DNA from: Spirochaetaceae bacterium
GTDB taxonomy: Bacteria; Spirochaetota; Spirochaetia; Treponematales; Treponemataceae
Length of the DNA: 20,137 bases
NCBI GenBank assembly: GCA_031272345.1
Contig: JAISTZ010000034.1
Coordinates: forward strand, 1-20,137
Reading direction: 5' to 3'
Below, piece by piece: positions 7,185-15,398 of the stretch. A program made the translations under genes and the position numbers. The notes under the pieces are model-generated. The model was not told where the DNA came from, did no database searches, and saw nothing but the letters and a program-made list of their open reading frames with translations. Numbering within the stretch: position 1 is the first letter of the stretch; each line of letters starts with the position of its first letter.

Positions 7185-9332
7185 ATGGCTCAGACACAAA
7201 AGCGAAAAACAGAAAAGAACACCCTCGTCATAGTCGAGTCGCCCGCAAAGGCAAAGACCATCGAGAAATACCTCGGCAAGGGGTACACCGTCAAGGCGTC
7301 CATGGGGCACCTGATAGACCTGCCCAAGTCCCGGATGGCGATCAACGTGGAACACAACTTCCAGCCCGAATACATCACCGTCCGGGGGCGGGCCAAGCTG
7401 CTCAAGGAGCTCCAGCGGGACGCGAAGAAGTCCGGGGAGGTGCTCCTGGCCAGTGATAACGACCGGGAAGGGGAGGCGATCGCCTGGCACCTGAAGCAGT
7501 CCTTCTCGGAAAAGACCGACGCGCCCATCAAGCGCATCGTGTTCAACGAGATTACCCCCCAGGCAATAAGTACGGCGGTGGAGCACCCCCAGGACATCGA
7601 CGAGGGCAAGGTGAACGCCCAAAAGGCCCGGCGGGTCCTGGACAGGCTCGTGGGGTACAACCTGTCCCCCCTCCTGTGGAAAAAAGTCAAGAATGGCCTC
7701 TCCGCGGGCAGGGTCCAGTCGGTGGCCCTCAGGCTGATCTGCGAGCGGGAAAAGGAGGTGGAGGACTTCATCCCGGAGGAATACTGGAGCCTCACCGGGG
7801 ACTTCGCCAGGAACAAGGGGGCCTTTTCGGCCCAGCTCGTCCAGTGGGACGGGGCAAAGCCCTCCCTCAAAAACAAGGCCGAGGTCGACGCCCTCTCCGC
7901 CGCAATTCAGGAGGCGGCCCACAGGGAGGGCTGCCTTGTCCTGGACATAAAAAAAGCGGAAAAAACCACCCGCCCCCGGCCCCCCTTCACCACGTCCACC
8001 TTGCAGCAGGCGGCGGCGAACCGGCTGGGGTTCACCTCCCGGCGGACCATGCAGGTTGCCCAGGGGCTCTACGAGGGGGTCAACATCGGGAACAGCCGGG
8101 TGGGCCTCATCACCTACATGAGGACCGATTCCGTGCGGATTTCCGAAGTCGCCCTGGGGGAGGTGCGCTCCTGGCTCAAGGAGAATTTCCCCGGGGAACT
8201 GCCCCCCCAGGCGCGGGTCTACACGGTGGAGTCCAAGGCCCAGGACGCCCACGAGGGAATCCGGCCCACCTACGTGTCCTACACGCCGGAGTCCGTAAAG
8301 GACAGCCTCTCCAGGGACGAGTTCCGGCTCTATTCGATCATCTGGGAGCGTTTCGTCTCAAGCCAGATGACCGACGCAAAAAGCGAGACCGCCGCCGTGG
8401 AAATCGGAGTGGGGAAGGCCCTCTTCCGCATCTCCGCCGCAAAGCTCGTCCAGAAGGGATTTTACAGGGTCCTCAAGATTCTCTCGTCCAAGGAGGAGAC
8501 CACCGGGTCCCTCCCGAAGATCGAGAAGGGCGATACAATCACCCTGCGGGGTTTAAAGAGCGAACAGCACTTCACCCAGGGGCCCGCCCGGTACACGGAC
8601 GCCTCCATCGTGAAGGCCCTGGAAGAGAAGGGCATCGGCCGGCCTTCAACCTACGCGCCGATCATCACCGTGCTCCTCACCCGGTACTACGTCACCCGGT
8701 CGAACAAGCAGCTCGTGCCCACCCAACTGGGCCGTATGATAAACGAGATCCTGGTGGAGTCCTTCCCGGACGTGGTGAACGAGAACTTCACCGCGGAAAT
8801 CGAAGGGAAGCTCGACCTGGTGGCCGACGCGAAGGAGGACTGGGCGTCCCTGGTGGGGGACTTCTTCTTCCCCTTCAGGGACAAGGTCGACACGGTGATG
8901 GCGAGCCTCGCCAGTTTCAAGGGCGCCTTCGATGAGAAGACCGACCTGGTCTGCGAGAAATGCGGGAAGCCCATGGTCAAAAAACTGGGGCGGTTCGGCT
9001 TTTTCCTTGCCTGCTCAGGATTTCCTGAGTGCAGGAACACCAAGTCCATCCCCCTGGCAAAATGCCCCAAGTGCGGGGGCGACGTGGTGGCCCGGAAGAC
9101 CCGGGGCAGGGGCAAGGAGTTCTACGGGTGCGCCAACTACCCGGACTGCGACTTCATCAGCCACTTCAAGCCCATCAACGCCCTCTGCCCCAAGTGCGGG
9201 TGGTTCCTGGTGGAAAAATACGACAAAAAGAACGGGGCCTATAAAAGCTGCATCAACCCGGAGTGCGACTACCTCCACGCCGCCGGGGACGAAGCCGAGG
9301 AACCCGCCGGGGCCGGGGGGGGGGACGAATGA
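7185..9332 (+). CDS. topA: DNA topoisomerase I (type IA)
   Basis: Enzyme of 715 residues that relaxes negative supercoils by cutting one strand through a 5'-phosphotyrosine. The Toprim domain has VIVESPAKAKT with Glu18 and the acidic triad in DNDREGE (Asp91, Asp93, Glu95). The active-site Tyr311 lies in GLITYMRTDS. From about residue 590 there are three four-cysteine zinc ribbons (CEKCGKP..., CPKCGGD..., CPKCGWF...), then an acidic, Gly-rich tail. The ATG directly follows the dprA stop, with GGAGG at 7171-7175. The final codons contain a run of ten G (9315-9324), and the stop overlaps the second xer gene by 4 bases (ATGA). Confidence 0.98.
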   Translation: MAQTQKRKTEKNTLVIVESPAKAKTIEKYLGKGYTVKASMGHLIDLPKSRMAINVEHNFQPEYITVRGRAKLLKELQRDAKKSGEVLLASDNDREGEAIAWHLKQSFSEKTDAPIKRIVFNEITPQAISTAVEHPQDIDEGKVNAQKARRVLDRLVGYNLSPLLWKKVKNGLSAGRVQSVALRLICEREKEVEDFIPEEYWSLTGDFARNKGAFSAQLVQWDGAKPSLKNKAEVDALSAAIQEAAHREGCLVLDIKKAEKTTRPRPPFTTSTLQQAAANRLGFTSRRTMQVAQGLYEGVNIGNSRVGLITYMRTDSVRISEVALGEVRSWLKENFPGELPPQARVYTVESKAQDAHEGIRPTYVSYTPESVKDSLSRDEFRLYSIIWERFVSSQMTDAKSETAAVEIGVGKALFRISAAKLVQKGFYRVLKILSSKEETTGSLPKIEKGDTITLRGLKSEQHFTQGPARYTDASIVKALEEKGIGRPSTYAPIITVLLTRYYVTRSNKQLVPTQLGRMINEILVESFPDVVNENFTAEIEGKLDLVADAKEDWASLVGDFFFPFRDKVDTVMASLASFKGAFDEKTDLVCEKCGKPMVKKLGRFGFFLACSGFPECRNTKSIPLAKCPKCGGDVVARKTRGRGKEFYGCANYPDCDFISHFKPINALCPKCGWFLVEKYDKKNGAYKSCINPECDYLHAAGDEAEEPAGAGGGDE
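9315..9324 (+). repeat. G10 homopolymer at the topA/xer junction
   Basis: Ten consecutive G at the end of topA encode its last three Gly plus the first base of Asp714. The run ends 4 bases before the ATG of the downstream recombinase and is the only purine-rich sequence placed to serve as its ribosome-binding site. It is the longest homopolymer I found in the window; other G runs are 7-8. Confidence 0.9.
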
Positions 9333-10255
9333 GCGCGGAAAAAATCACCCTGCGGGACGTGGCGGAGGAATTCCTCTCCTATCTGGAGGGGGTGCGCCGG
9401 TTCTCGCCCAACACGGTGATCGCCTACCGGAACGACTACGCCCTCCTTGCGGAGATTCTCGGCTCGGCGGCGGATTCCCCGGTGGACGGGATCACCGCCG
9501 ATGATCTCCGCGCCTGCCTGGAGGAGGCCGCCTCCATAAAAAAGAAGGAGTCCTCCCTGAACAGATTCATCGCCTCAACCCGGTCCCTCTTTTCCTATTG
9601 CAGGCGCTGGGGCTACACGGAGGTGAACCCCGCGGAGGGGCTCAAGTCCGTGCGGCAGCCCAGGAATCTCCCCCTCTTCATGTTCCCCCAGGAGGCGGAG
9701 GCCCTCTGCGCGGAACCCGAACGGACGGGGCTCCTCTGGGAGAAGCGGGACGCGGCCCTCTTCGCCATGCTCTATTCCTCCGGCTGCCGGGTCTCCGAGG
9801 CCGCGCTGCTCACCCTGGGGGATTTTTCCCGGGATTTCGAGACCGCCCTGGTGCGGGGGAAGGGCAACAAGGACCGGCTCGTGTTTTTTGACGAAAAGGC
9901 CGTGGCAGCCCTCAGGGACTACCTCCCTGAACGGGATGCCGCAGCCAGGGCCGCGGGGGGCAGGGACCGGGGGGCGGTGTTCCTGAACCGCCGGGGGCTC
10001 CCCCTCACCCCCAGGGGAATCAGATACATCGTCGCCAGGTATTCCGGGGTGGAGGGGGTCAACAGGCACGTGTACCCCCACGCCTTCAGGCATACCTTCG
10101 CCACCCAGATGCTCGCCAACGGGGCGGACGTGCGGGTGGTTCAGGAGATGCTCGGCCATTCGAACATCTCCACAACCCAGCGGTACACCCACGTCACCAC
10201 GGAGCGGCTGAAGGGGGTATACCACGGCGCCCATCCCCACGGAGGGCAAAACTGA
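9329..10255 (+). CDS. xerC: XerC/CodV-like tyrosine recombinase (second of two)
   Basis: Recombinase of 308 residues with an N-terminal core-binding domain (FSPNTVIAYRNDY near 22-34) and a full catalytic set: Arg154 (SGCRVSE), Lys178 (RGKGNKDR), His251 and Arg254 (HAFRHTF), His277 (LGHSNIS) and Tyr286. The tail RYTHVTTERLKGVYHGAHPH is typical of Xer proteins. XerC acts with XerD at dif to resolve chromosome dimers. The xerC symbol follows the position between topA and hslV, where Bacillus has codV; a XerD identity cannot be excluded. The ATG at 9329 overlaps the topA stop. The frame is open upstream to at least 9263, so a one-base shift in the G10 run would fuse TopA to this protein. Confidence 0.9.
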   Translation: MSAEKITLRDVAEEFLSYLEGVRRFSPNTVIAYRNDYALLAEILGSAADSPVDGITADDLRACLEEAASIKKKESSLNRFIASTRSLFSYCRRWGYTEVNPAEGLKSVRQPRNLPLFMFPQEAEALCAEPERTGLLWEKRDAALFAMLYSSGCRVSEAALLTLGDFSRDFETALVRGKGNKDRLVFFDEKAVAALRDYLPERDAAARAAGGRDRGAVFLNRRGLPLTPRGIRYIVARYSGVEGVNRHVYPHAFRHTFATQMLANGADVRVVQEMLGHSNISTTQRYTHVTTERLKGVYHGAHPHGGQN

Positions 10256-10283
10256 TGGGGGTTATCACTAGAAGGAAGGTGTT

Positions 10284-10820
10284 ATGGAACGGAACATTGT
10301 CAGTACAACCGTAATCGCCGTCAGGAAGGACGGCAAGGTCGCCATGGCCGGGGACGGTCAGGTCACCATGGGGGAGACCATCATGAAGAGCAACGCCAAA
10401 AAGGTGCGGCTTTTAAAAGAATGGAAGATCCTCACGGGCTTTGCGGGGGCCACCGCGGACGCCTTCAACCTCTTCGATAAATTCGAGGGCAAGATAAAGG
10501 AGTACAACGGTGACATCACCAGGGCGGCGGTGGAGCTGGCCAAGCAGTGGCGGACCGACAAGATGCTCCGCCAACTGGAGGCCCTCCTCCTGGTTGCGTC
10601 CCTGGACAAGATTCTCCTGATTTCCGGCACGGGGGACGTGGTGGAGCCCGAAAACGACGTGCTCGCCATCGGGTCCGGGGGGAACTACGCCTACGCCGCG
10701 GCCCTGGCCTACCTGGAGACCCCCGGCCTTTCCGCCAGGGAAATCGCGGAGAAAAGCCTCGCTATCGCGGGCAGAATTTGCATTTACACCAACAGCACTA
10801 TCGTTGTGGAGGAGCTTTAA
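10284..10820 (+). CDS. hslV: HslV, proteasome-like peptidase subunit
   Basis: Threonine peptidase of 178 residues that forms the two hexameric rings of the HslUV protease. The N-terminus STTVIAVRKDG aligns with the TTIVSVRR start of E. coli HslV, which makes Thr8 the likely nucleophile after removal of a seven-residue propeptide MERNIVS. Other family marks are AMAGDGQVTMG, KVRLL, the GFAGATADAF segment, and LAIGSGGNYAYAAALA. The ATG at 10284 has AGGA at 10273-10276. A 28-base gap separates it from the upstream recombinase, and I see nothing there beyond the ribosome-binding site. hslU begins one base after the stop. Confidence 0.97.
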   Translation: MERNIVSTTVIAVRKDGKVAMAGDGQVTMGETIMKSNAKKVRLLKEWKILTGFAGATADAFNLFDKFEGKIKEYNGDITRAAVELAKQWRTDKMLRQLEALLLVASLDKILLISGTGDVVEPENDVLAIGSGGNYAYAAALAYLETPGLSAREIAEKSLAIAGRICIYTNSTIVVEEL

Positions 10821-10821
10821 A

Positions 10822-12348
10822 GTGGAATTGATAGAGAACAATCCGGCGGAGGAGCTTCCGCCCAGGAAAATCGTGGAAAAACTCGACTCGTACATCGTGG
10901 GTCAGCAGAAAGCCAAAAAAGCCGTGGCGATCGCCCTGCGGAACCGTTCCCGGCGGATGAAGCTGCCCGACGACATCCGGGACGAGATCGCCCCCAAGAA
11001 CATCCTCCTCATCGGGCCCACGGGAGTCGGCAAGACCGAAATCGCCCGGCGGCTGGCAAAACTCTGCGGGGCGCCCTTCCTCAAGATCGAAGCCACCAAG
11101 TACACCGAGGTGGGCTACGTGGGCCGGGACGTGGAATCCATGATCCGGGACCTGGCCGCCGTGTCCGTGTCCATGGTGCAGAGCGAGATGCAGGAGCGGT
11201 TCAGGAAGACTGCGGAGGAGCGGGTCGAGGAGGACCTCCTGGATCTCCTGGCGCCCGGAAGCGGCAAGGAGGACGAAAAGCCCTCGCCCATGCAGCTCGG
11301 AAAGGACGGCCACTCGATCTTCTTCTCCCTCTTCGAGGGACGCCAGAAGAAGGGCGAAGAGGCCCCCCAGCTCCTCCCCGGTCCTGATGGGGAGGTCCCT
11401 CCGGAACAGGAGGAGGGCGCCGCGGAAAAGGACGAGTCCAGGGGGAAGAAAAAGAAGGACCTCTCGGCCCTGCGGGAAAAATTCAGGGCGCTCCTCCGGG
11501 ACGGGTCCATCGAGGAGCGGACCGTGGAGATCACCGTGCAGCGTTCCTCAGCCATGCCCGTGATGGAGGTCTTCGCCGGGGGGAACATGGAGGACATCGA
11601 GGCCACCATGCAGAACTTCGCGTCCATGCTCTCCGGGGGCGGAAAACCCAAGCGGAAGACCGTCACCATCCGGGAGGCCCGGAAGATTCTCACCCAGGAG
11701 CACCTGGACCGCATGGTGGACACGGACAAGGTGAGCGAGGAGGCCAAGCGCCGGGCGGAACAGTCGGGGATCGTCTTCATCGACGAGATCGACAAGATCG
11801 CCGTCAAGGGCGAGCGGGGGAGCCAGGACGTGTCCCGGGAGGGAGTCCAGCGGGACATCCTCCCCATCGTGGAGGGCTCCATGGTGAACACCCGCTACGG
11901 GGTCATCGACACCACCCACATCCTCTTCATCGCCGCGGGGGCCTTCAACCTGGCCGCCCCGTCGGACCTGATACCGGAACTCCAGGGCCGCTTCCCCCTC
12001 AGGGTGGAGCTCGACAGCCTCCACGCGGAGGACTTCAAGCGGATCCTCCTCGAGCCCAAGAATGCCCTCACCAAGCAGTACGCGGCCCTCCTGTCCACCG
12101 AGGGGGTCACCATAAACTTCACCCCGGGGGCCGTCGAGCGGATGAGCGCCCTTGCGGCGGAGGTGAATTCCAAGGCCGAGAACATCGGGGCCAGGCGGCT
12201 CCACACGATCATCGAGACCGTCCTGGAGGACCTGTCCTTCGAGGCGGACGAACACAAGGGGGAGACCATCGACATCACCACCGAGTATGTGGACGATAAG
12301 CTCAAGAACATCATCGAGGACCAGGACCTGTCCCGGTATAATCTATGA
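10822..12348 (+). CDS. hslU: HslU, AAA+ unfoldase of the HslUV protease
   Basis: ATPase of 508 residues that unfolds substrates and feeds them into HslV. Walker A GPTGVGKT is at 65-72, Walker B IVFIDEID at 317-324, the GRFPLR motif near Arg390, and the C-terminal DLSRYNL that docks into HslV is intact. E. coli HslU has about 443 residues; most of the excess lies between Walker A and Walker B, in the I domain, where residues about 140-230 are rich in Glu, Lys, Gly and Pro. The GTG at 10822 is chosen because GGAGGAG (10808-10814) lies 7 bases upstream; a TTG at 10804 would extend it by six residues inside hslV. The last codons contain TATAAT (12337-12342), a possible -10 for flgB. Confidence 0.96.
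   Translation: MELIENNPAEELPPRKIVEKLDSYIVGQQKAKKAVAIALRNRSRRMKLPDDIRDEIAPKNILLIGPTGVGKTEIARRLAKLCGAPFLKIEATKYTEVGYVGRDVESMIRDLAAVSVSMVQSEMQERFRKTAEERVEEDLLDLLAPGSGKEDEKPSPMQLGKDGHSIFFSLFEGRQKKGEEAPQLLPGPDGEVPPEQEEGAAEKDESRGKKKKDLSALREKFRALLRDGSIEERTVEITVQRSSAMPVMEVFAGGNMEDIEATMQNFASMLSGGGKPKRKTVTIREARKILTQEHLDRMVDTDKVSEEAKRRAEQSGIVFIDEIDKIAVKGERGSQDVSREGVQRDILPIVEGSMVNTRYGVIDTTHILFIAAGAFNLAAPSDLIPELQGRFPLRVELDSLHAEDFKRILLEPKNALTKQYAALLSTEGVTINFTPGAVERMSALAAEVNSKAENIGARRLHTIIETVLEDLSFEADEHKGETIDITTEYVDDKLKNIIEDQDLSRYNL
12314..12342 (+). promoter_or_regulatory. Candidate sigma70 promoter for the flgB operon
   Basis: A perfect TATAAT lies at 12337-12342 in the last sense codons of hslU, with a weak -35 TCGAGG (12314-12319, 3 of 6) at 17 bases. 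A start near 12349 would give a leader of about 50 nt containing GGAGG at 12391-12395. The -10 also encodes the conserved Tyr of the HslU tail, so part of the match may be protein-driven. Confidence 0.4.
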
Positions 12349-12355
12349 GAACCCC

Positions 12356-12383
12356 TAACCCTGACCCCGGTTTTTGCCGATGA
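12356..12383 (+). promoter_or_regulatory. Sigma28-like promoter element before flgB
   Basis: GCCGATGA at 12376-12383 matches the sigma28 (FliA) -10 consensus GCCGATAA in 7 of 8 bases. TAAC at 12356-12359 resembles the -35 TAAA, with a 16-base spacer (15 is usual). A start near 12390 would leave only about 10 nt before the ATG, barely including the ribosome-binding site, which argues against strong use. Confidence 0.3.
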
Positions 12384-12399
12384 GATTACAGGAGGCGCT

Positions 12400-12816
12400 A
12401 TGAACGATTTTACAAGGACAGTGAGTCTTTTGCACCGGGCCATGGACGTGAACGTCCTCCGCTACGAGGTGTCCGCGAACAACCTGGCCAACTCGGAGGT
12501 TCCCAACTTCAAGCGGTCCAGCGTGCAGTTCGAGGCCATGCTCAAGCGGGCCATGGAGAGTGAGGGGGCCAACAAAAACGCCCTCAAACTCACCACGACC
12601 GACCCCCGGCACATATCGCCCCCCACATTCATCGACTGGCGGGAGATCGAACCCCACAGGCAGGCGGACTACTATACCACCGCCAAGGCCAACGGCAACA
12701 ACGTGGACGCCGAGCAGGAGGCCATGGATCTTTTAAAGACCCAGATGAACTACCGGCTCCTCACCACGATGATGGCCCACGAATTTCAGCAGGTACGAAC
12801 GGTCTTACGGAAATAA
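12400..12816 (+). CDS. flgB: FlgB, flagellar proximal rod protein
   Basis: Rod protein of 138 residues, the normal length, exported by the flagellar type III system and built onto the MS-ring/FliE. The N-terminal rod signature VSANNLANSEVPNFKR is clear, and the C-terminal helix (EQEAMDLLKTQMNYRLLTTMM) fits the coiled coil of rod subunits. Start ATG has GGAGG 4 bases upstream. It opens the flagellar run, 51 bases after hslU, in a gap that holds the candidate promoter elements. Confidence 0.97.
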   Translation: MNDFTRTVSLLHRAMDVNVLRYEVSANNLANSEVPNFKRSSVQFEAMLKRAMESEGANKNALKLTTTDPRHISPPTFIDWREIEPHRQADYYTTAKANGNNVDAEQEAMDLLKTQMNYRLLTTMMAHEFQQVRTVLRK

Positions 12817-12829
12817 AGGAGGCTAGACC

Positions 12830-13285
12830 ATGGGAATTTTTTCGAGCATCAACATTGCGGCGACCGGACTGACCGTGGAGCGCCTGCGGAGCGACGTCAT
12901 CGCCGACAACATCGCCAACGCCCAGACCACCCGCACCCAGGAGGGGGGCGCCTTCAGGCGGAAGCGGGTGATTCTCTCCACCGCCGACCCCAAGCCGATT
13001 TTCCGCAACCCCTTCGTGCCCCAGGATTTGGACAACGGCCCCGGTCACGGGGTGCGGGTGATGGAGATAGTAAAGGACGACGCCCCCGGCAGGCTCGTGT
13101 GGGATCCCACCCACCCGGACGCCGTCCAGTCGGGGCCCCAGGAGGGGTACGTGGAATACCCCAACGTGAGTATCGTGAACGAGATGACCGACCTGATAGC
13201 CGCGAACCGGGCCTACGAAGCCAATTCGGCGGTGATTCAGGGCGCCAGGGACATGTTTTCAAGCGCCCTGGAAATAGGCAGATAG
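12830..13285 (+). CDS. flgC: FlgC, flagellar proximal rod protein
   Basis: Rod protein of 151 residues. The N-terminal rod/hook signature is VIADNIANAQTTRTQEGG, and the C-terminal conserved block runs from PNVSIVNEMTDLIAANRAYE to the end. It polymerises with FlgB and FlgF as the proximal rod. The ATG at 12830 is 13 bases after flgB and has AAAGGAGG upstream. Confidence 0.97.
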   Translation: MGIFSSINIAATGLTVERLRSDVIADNIANAQTTRTQEGGAFRRKRVILSTADPKPIFRNPFVPQDLDNGPGHGVRVMEIVKDDAPGRLVWDPTHPDAVQSGPQEGYVEYPNVSIVNEMTDLIAANRAYEANSAVIQGARDMFSSALEIGR

Positions 13286-13304
13286 GTAAAGGTTGGGAGG
13301 GACC

Positions 13305-13628
13305 ATGACAGGAATTGAACCCCTTGAGATGAAAGCGGCCCGTCCGGGTCACATCGGTTTTCAAAAGACCGCGCCCCAGGCCGTCACAGGGCCGGAAGCT
13401 CCCCGGAGGGGGGACTTCGGCTCGCGCCTGGCGGAGGCCCTGGAGTACGTGAATCAAAAGCAGAACGCCGCGAGCAGTATAAAGCGGCAGTCCATCATCG
13501 ATCCGGACTCGGTGGACATCGGCGACGTGATGACCGCGATCGCCGAATCCACCATGTCCCTGGAGGCGGCAAACAGGATCATCAACCAGATGATAACGTC
13601 GTGGAATGAAATAACGACCACACGGTAA
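13305..13628 (+). CDS. fliE: FliE, MS-ring/rod junction protein
   Basis: Small protein of 107 residues that joins the rod to the MS-ring and is needed for export of rod proteins. The C-terminal half is conserved: DIGDVMTAIAESTMSLEAAN followed by RIINQMITSWNEI. The N-terminal third is variable. The ATG at 13305 is chosen for GGGAGGG at 13295-13301; the frame is open a few codons upstream from a TTG at 13293. Confidence 0.93.
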   Translation: MTGIEPLEMKAARPGHIGFQKTAPQAVTGPEAPRRGDFGSRLAEALEYVNQKQNAASSIKRQSIIDPDSVDIGDVMTAIAESTMSLEAANRIINQMITSWNEITTTR

Positions 13629-13634
13629 ACAATA

Positions 13635-13658
13635 GGGAAGACTCATCGAGTTTTTCCC
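13635..13658 (+). promoter_or_regulatory. Hairpin in the fliE-fliF gap
   Basis: GGGAAGACTC (13635-13644) pairs with GAGTTTTTCCC (13648-13658) around an ATC loop, with G-U pairs or one bulge. The T-run lies in the 3' arm rather than after it, so it may be a weak attenuator or a processing/stability element before fliF. The rest of the 60-base gap holds only the GGGAGGGG ribosome-binding site. Confidence 0.3.
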
Positions 13659-13688
13659 GGCTGACCATGAGACCACGGGAGGGGTACC

Positions 13689-15395
13689 ATGAACGAAACA
13701 CTTAAAAAAATCCTGGAAAGCATCAGGTCCCTGTGGGGCAAGTGGACGAGGACTCAGAAGATCATTCTCCTGGGAATCGCCGCTGCGGCTGCCGGCGGGG
13801 TGGTTTTACTGCTCGCCTTTTCGGCCAGGCCCGACATGGCGGAGCTCTTTTCCGCGCCCATCACGGACGAGACCGTCAGGGAGAACATCCTCTTCAGGCT
13901 CGACCAGGAGAACGTCAAGGCCACGGTGAGCGCCGGGGGCATCATCTCCGTGAAGGACGAGCAGACCGCCCGCCGGATGCGGGCGATCCTGATGCGGGAA
14001 GACCTGGTTCCGGCGGCCATGGACCCCTGGAGCCTCTTCGACATCGACCGCTGGACGACCACGGACTTTCAGAACAGTGTGAACCTCCAGCGTTCCATAA
14101 CCAGGGTCGTCACCCAGCACATCGAATCCCTGGACGACATCGACCGGGCGAACGTGGTGATCACCATGCCGGAGAAGACCCTCTTCAAGGCCGAACAGGA
14201 CCCGGTCACCGCGAGCGTGGTGATTTCCCCCAAACCCGGAAGCGACATCACCCAAAACCGGAAGAAAATCGAGGGAATCCAGAAACTCCTCCTCAAGGCG
14301 GTTACGGGCCTGACGGCGGACAACCTGGTGATAAGCGACCAAACCGGGGCCGTGCTCAACGACTTCGAGGGCATGAAAGCCTTTGACGCGGTTGCTCTTA
14401 CGGAAAAACAGCAGCGCTTCATCTCGGACCTGGAAAACCGGTACAAAAAAAATATCCTCGCCACCCTGCAAAGTATTTACGGGGCGAAACGGGTCAAGGA
14501 CCTCAACGTCAAAATAGAAATGGACATGGACAAGGTGACGGCGGAAGAAAAGACCATCACCCCGATCACCATCAAGGCGGATAACCCGGACACCCCCTAC
14601 GATGACTCCGACATGCTCCCCTCCATTGTCCTTTCGGAACAGAACGTCACCAAGGAGTGGAGCGGTACGGCCCTCATGCCCAACGGCCCCGCCGGAACCG
14701 AAGGGCAAAATCCCCCGGTGTATTCGGACATGAACAACATGATCGGCACCAGCAAGGAAAACAGCGTAAGCAGGAATTACGACTACAACACCAAGGTAGA
14801 AAAGAAGGAAGTCAGCCCGGCCATAAAGCGTTTCACCGTGTCGGTCAACATCGACGGACGATGGGTAAAGAAGTACGACGACCGGGGTAATCTCATGTTC
14901 CTGGCAAACGGTTCGATCGACCGGGATTACATACCCCTGACGAGCGAGGAGATTGCGAACACCGCGGCCCTCGTGCAGGACGCCATCGGCTATAACAGGA
15001 ACCGGGGGGACTCGGTCACCGTACAGAACATCGCCTTTGACCACACCGATGAGTTCCAGCGGGAAGACGACGAATACATCAAGAGAACAGAATTCCGGCG
15101 CACGGTCTACATGGTCCTGGGGGGCATAGCGGCCGTGCTGATTCTGTTCCTCCTCTTCCGGTTCATCGCCAAGGTACGGGAACGCAGGCGCCGGCTCAAG
15201 GAGGAGGAGCTGCTCAGGCAGCGCCAGATGGAGCGGGACAAGGTGCTCTGGGAAAGCCAGCAGGAGCCCGTGGAAGTTTCCCTGTCCGTTGAGGAGCGGC
15301 GGCGCACCGAATTGCAGGAGAACGCCATTGCCATGGCAAAGGAACACCCCGACGACGTGGCCATGCTCCTGCGTACCTGGATGATGGAGGAATAG
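13689..15395 (+). CDS. fliF: FliF, flagellar MS-ring protein
   Basis: Inner-membrane ring protein of 568 residues, normal for the family, that forms the base of the motor and houses the export apparatus. There is a short cytoplasmic N-terminus, a first membrane helix (about 24-45), a large periplasmic region with ring-building motifs (DMAELFSAPI, LFRLDQENV, the block RSITRVVTQHIESLDDIDRA and VTGLTADNLVISDQTG), a second membrane helix (about 473-496), and a cytoplasmic tail. The C-terminus DDVAMLLRTWMMEE is the FliG-binding segment. The ATG at 13689 is preceded by GGGAGGGG. fliG starts 3 bases after the stop. An A8 run lies at 14445-14452. Confidence 0.98.
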   Translation: MNETLKKILESIRSLWGKWTRTQKIILLGIAAAAAGGVVLLLAFSARPDMAELFSAPITDETVRENILFRLDQENVKATVSAGGIISVKDEQTARRMRAILMREDLVPAAMDPWSLFDIDRWTTTDFQNSVNLQRSITRVVTQHIESLDDIDRANVVITMPEKTLFKAEQDPVTASVVISPKPGSDITQNRKKIEGIQKLLLKAVTGLTADNLVISDQTGAVLNDFEGMKAFDAVALTEKQQRFISDLENRYKKNILATLQSIYGAKRVKDLNVKIEMDMDKVTAEEKTITPITIKADNPDTPYDDSDMLPSIVLSEQNVTKEWSGTALMPNGPAGTEGQNPPVYSDMNNMIGTSKENSVSRNYDYNTKVEKKEVSPAIKRFTVSVNIDGRWVKKYDDRGNLMFLANGSIDRDYIPLTSEEIANTAALVQDAIGYNRNRGDSVTVQNIAFDHTDEFQREDDEYIKRTEFRRTVYMVLGGIAAVLILFLLFRFIAKVRERRRRLKEEELLRQRQMERDKVLWESQQEPVEVSLSVEERRRTELQENAIAMAKEHPDDVAMLLRTWMMEE

Positions 15396-15398
15396 GCC

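Noticed and set aside
9240..9245. TATAAA before the second xer gene
   Set aside because: No -35 at 16-18 bases; it falls in conserved zinc-ribbon codons of topA.
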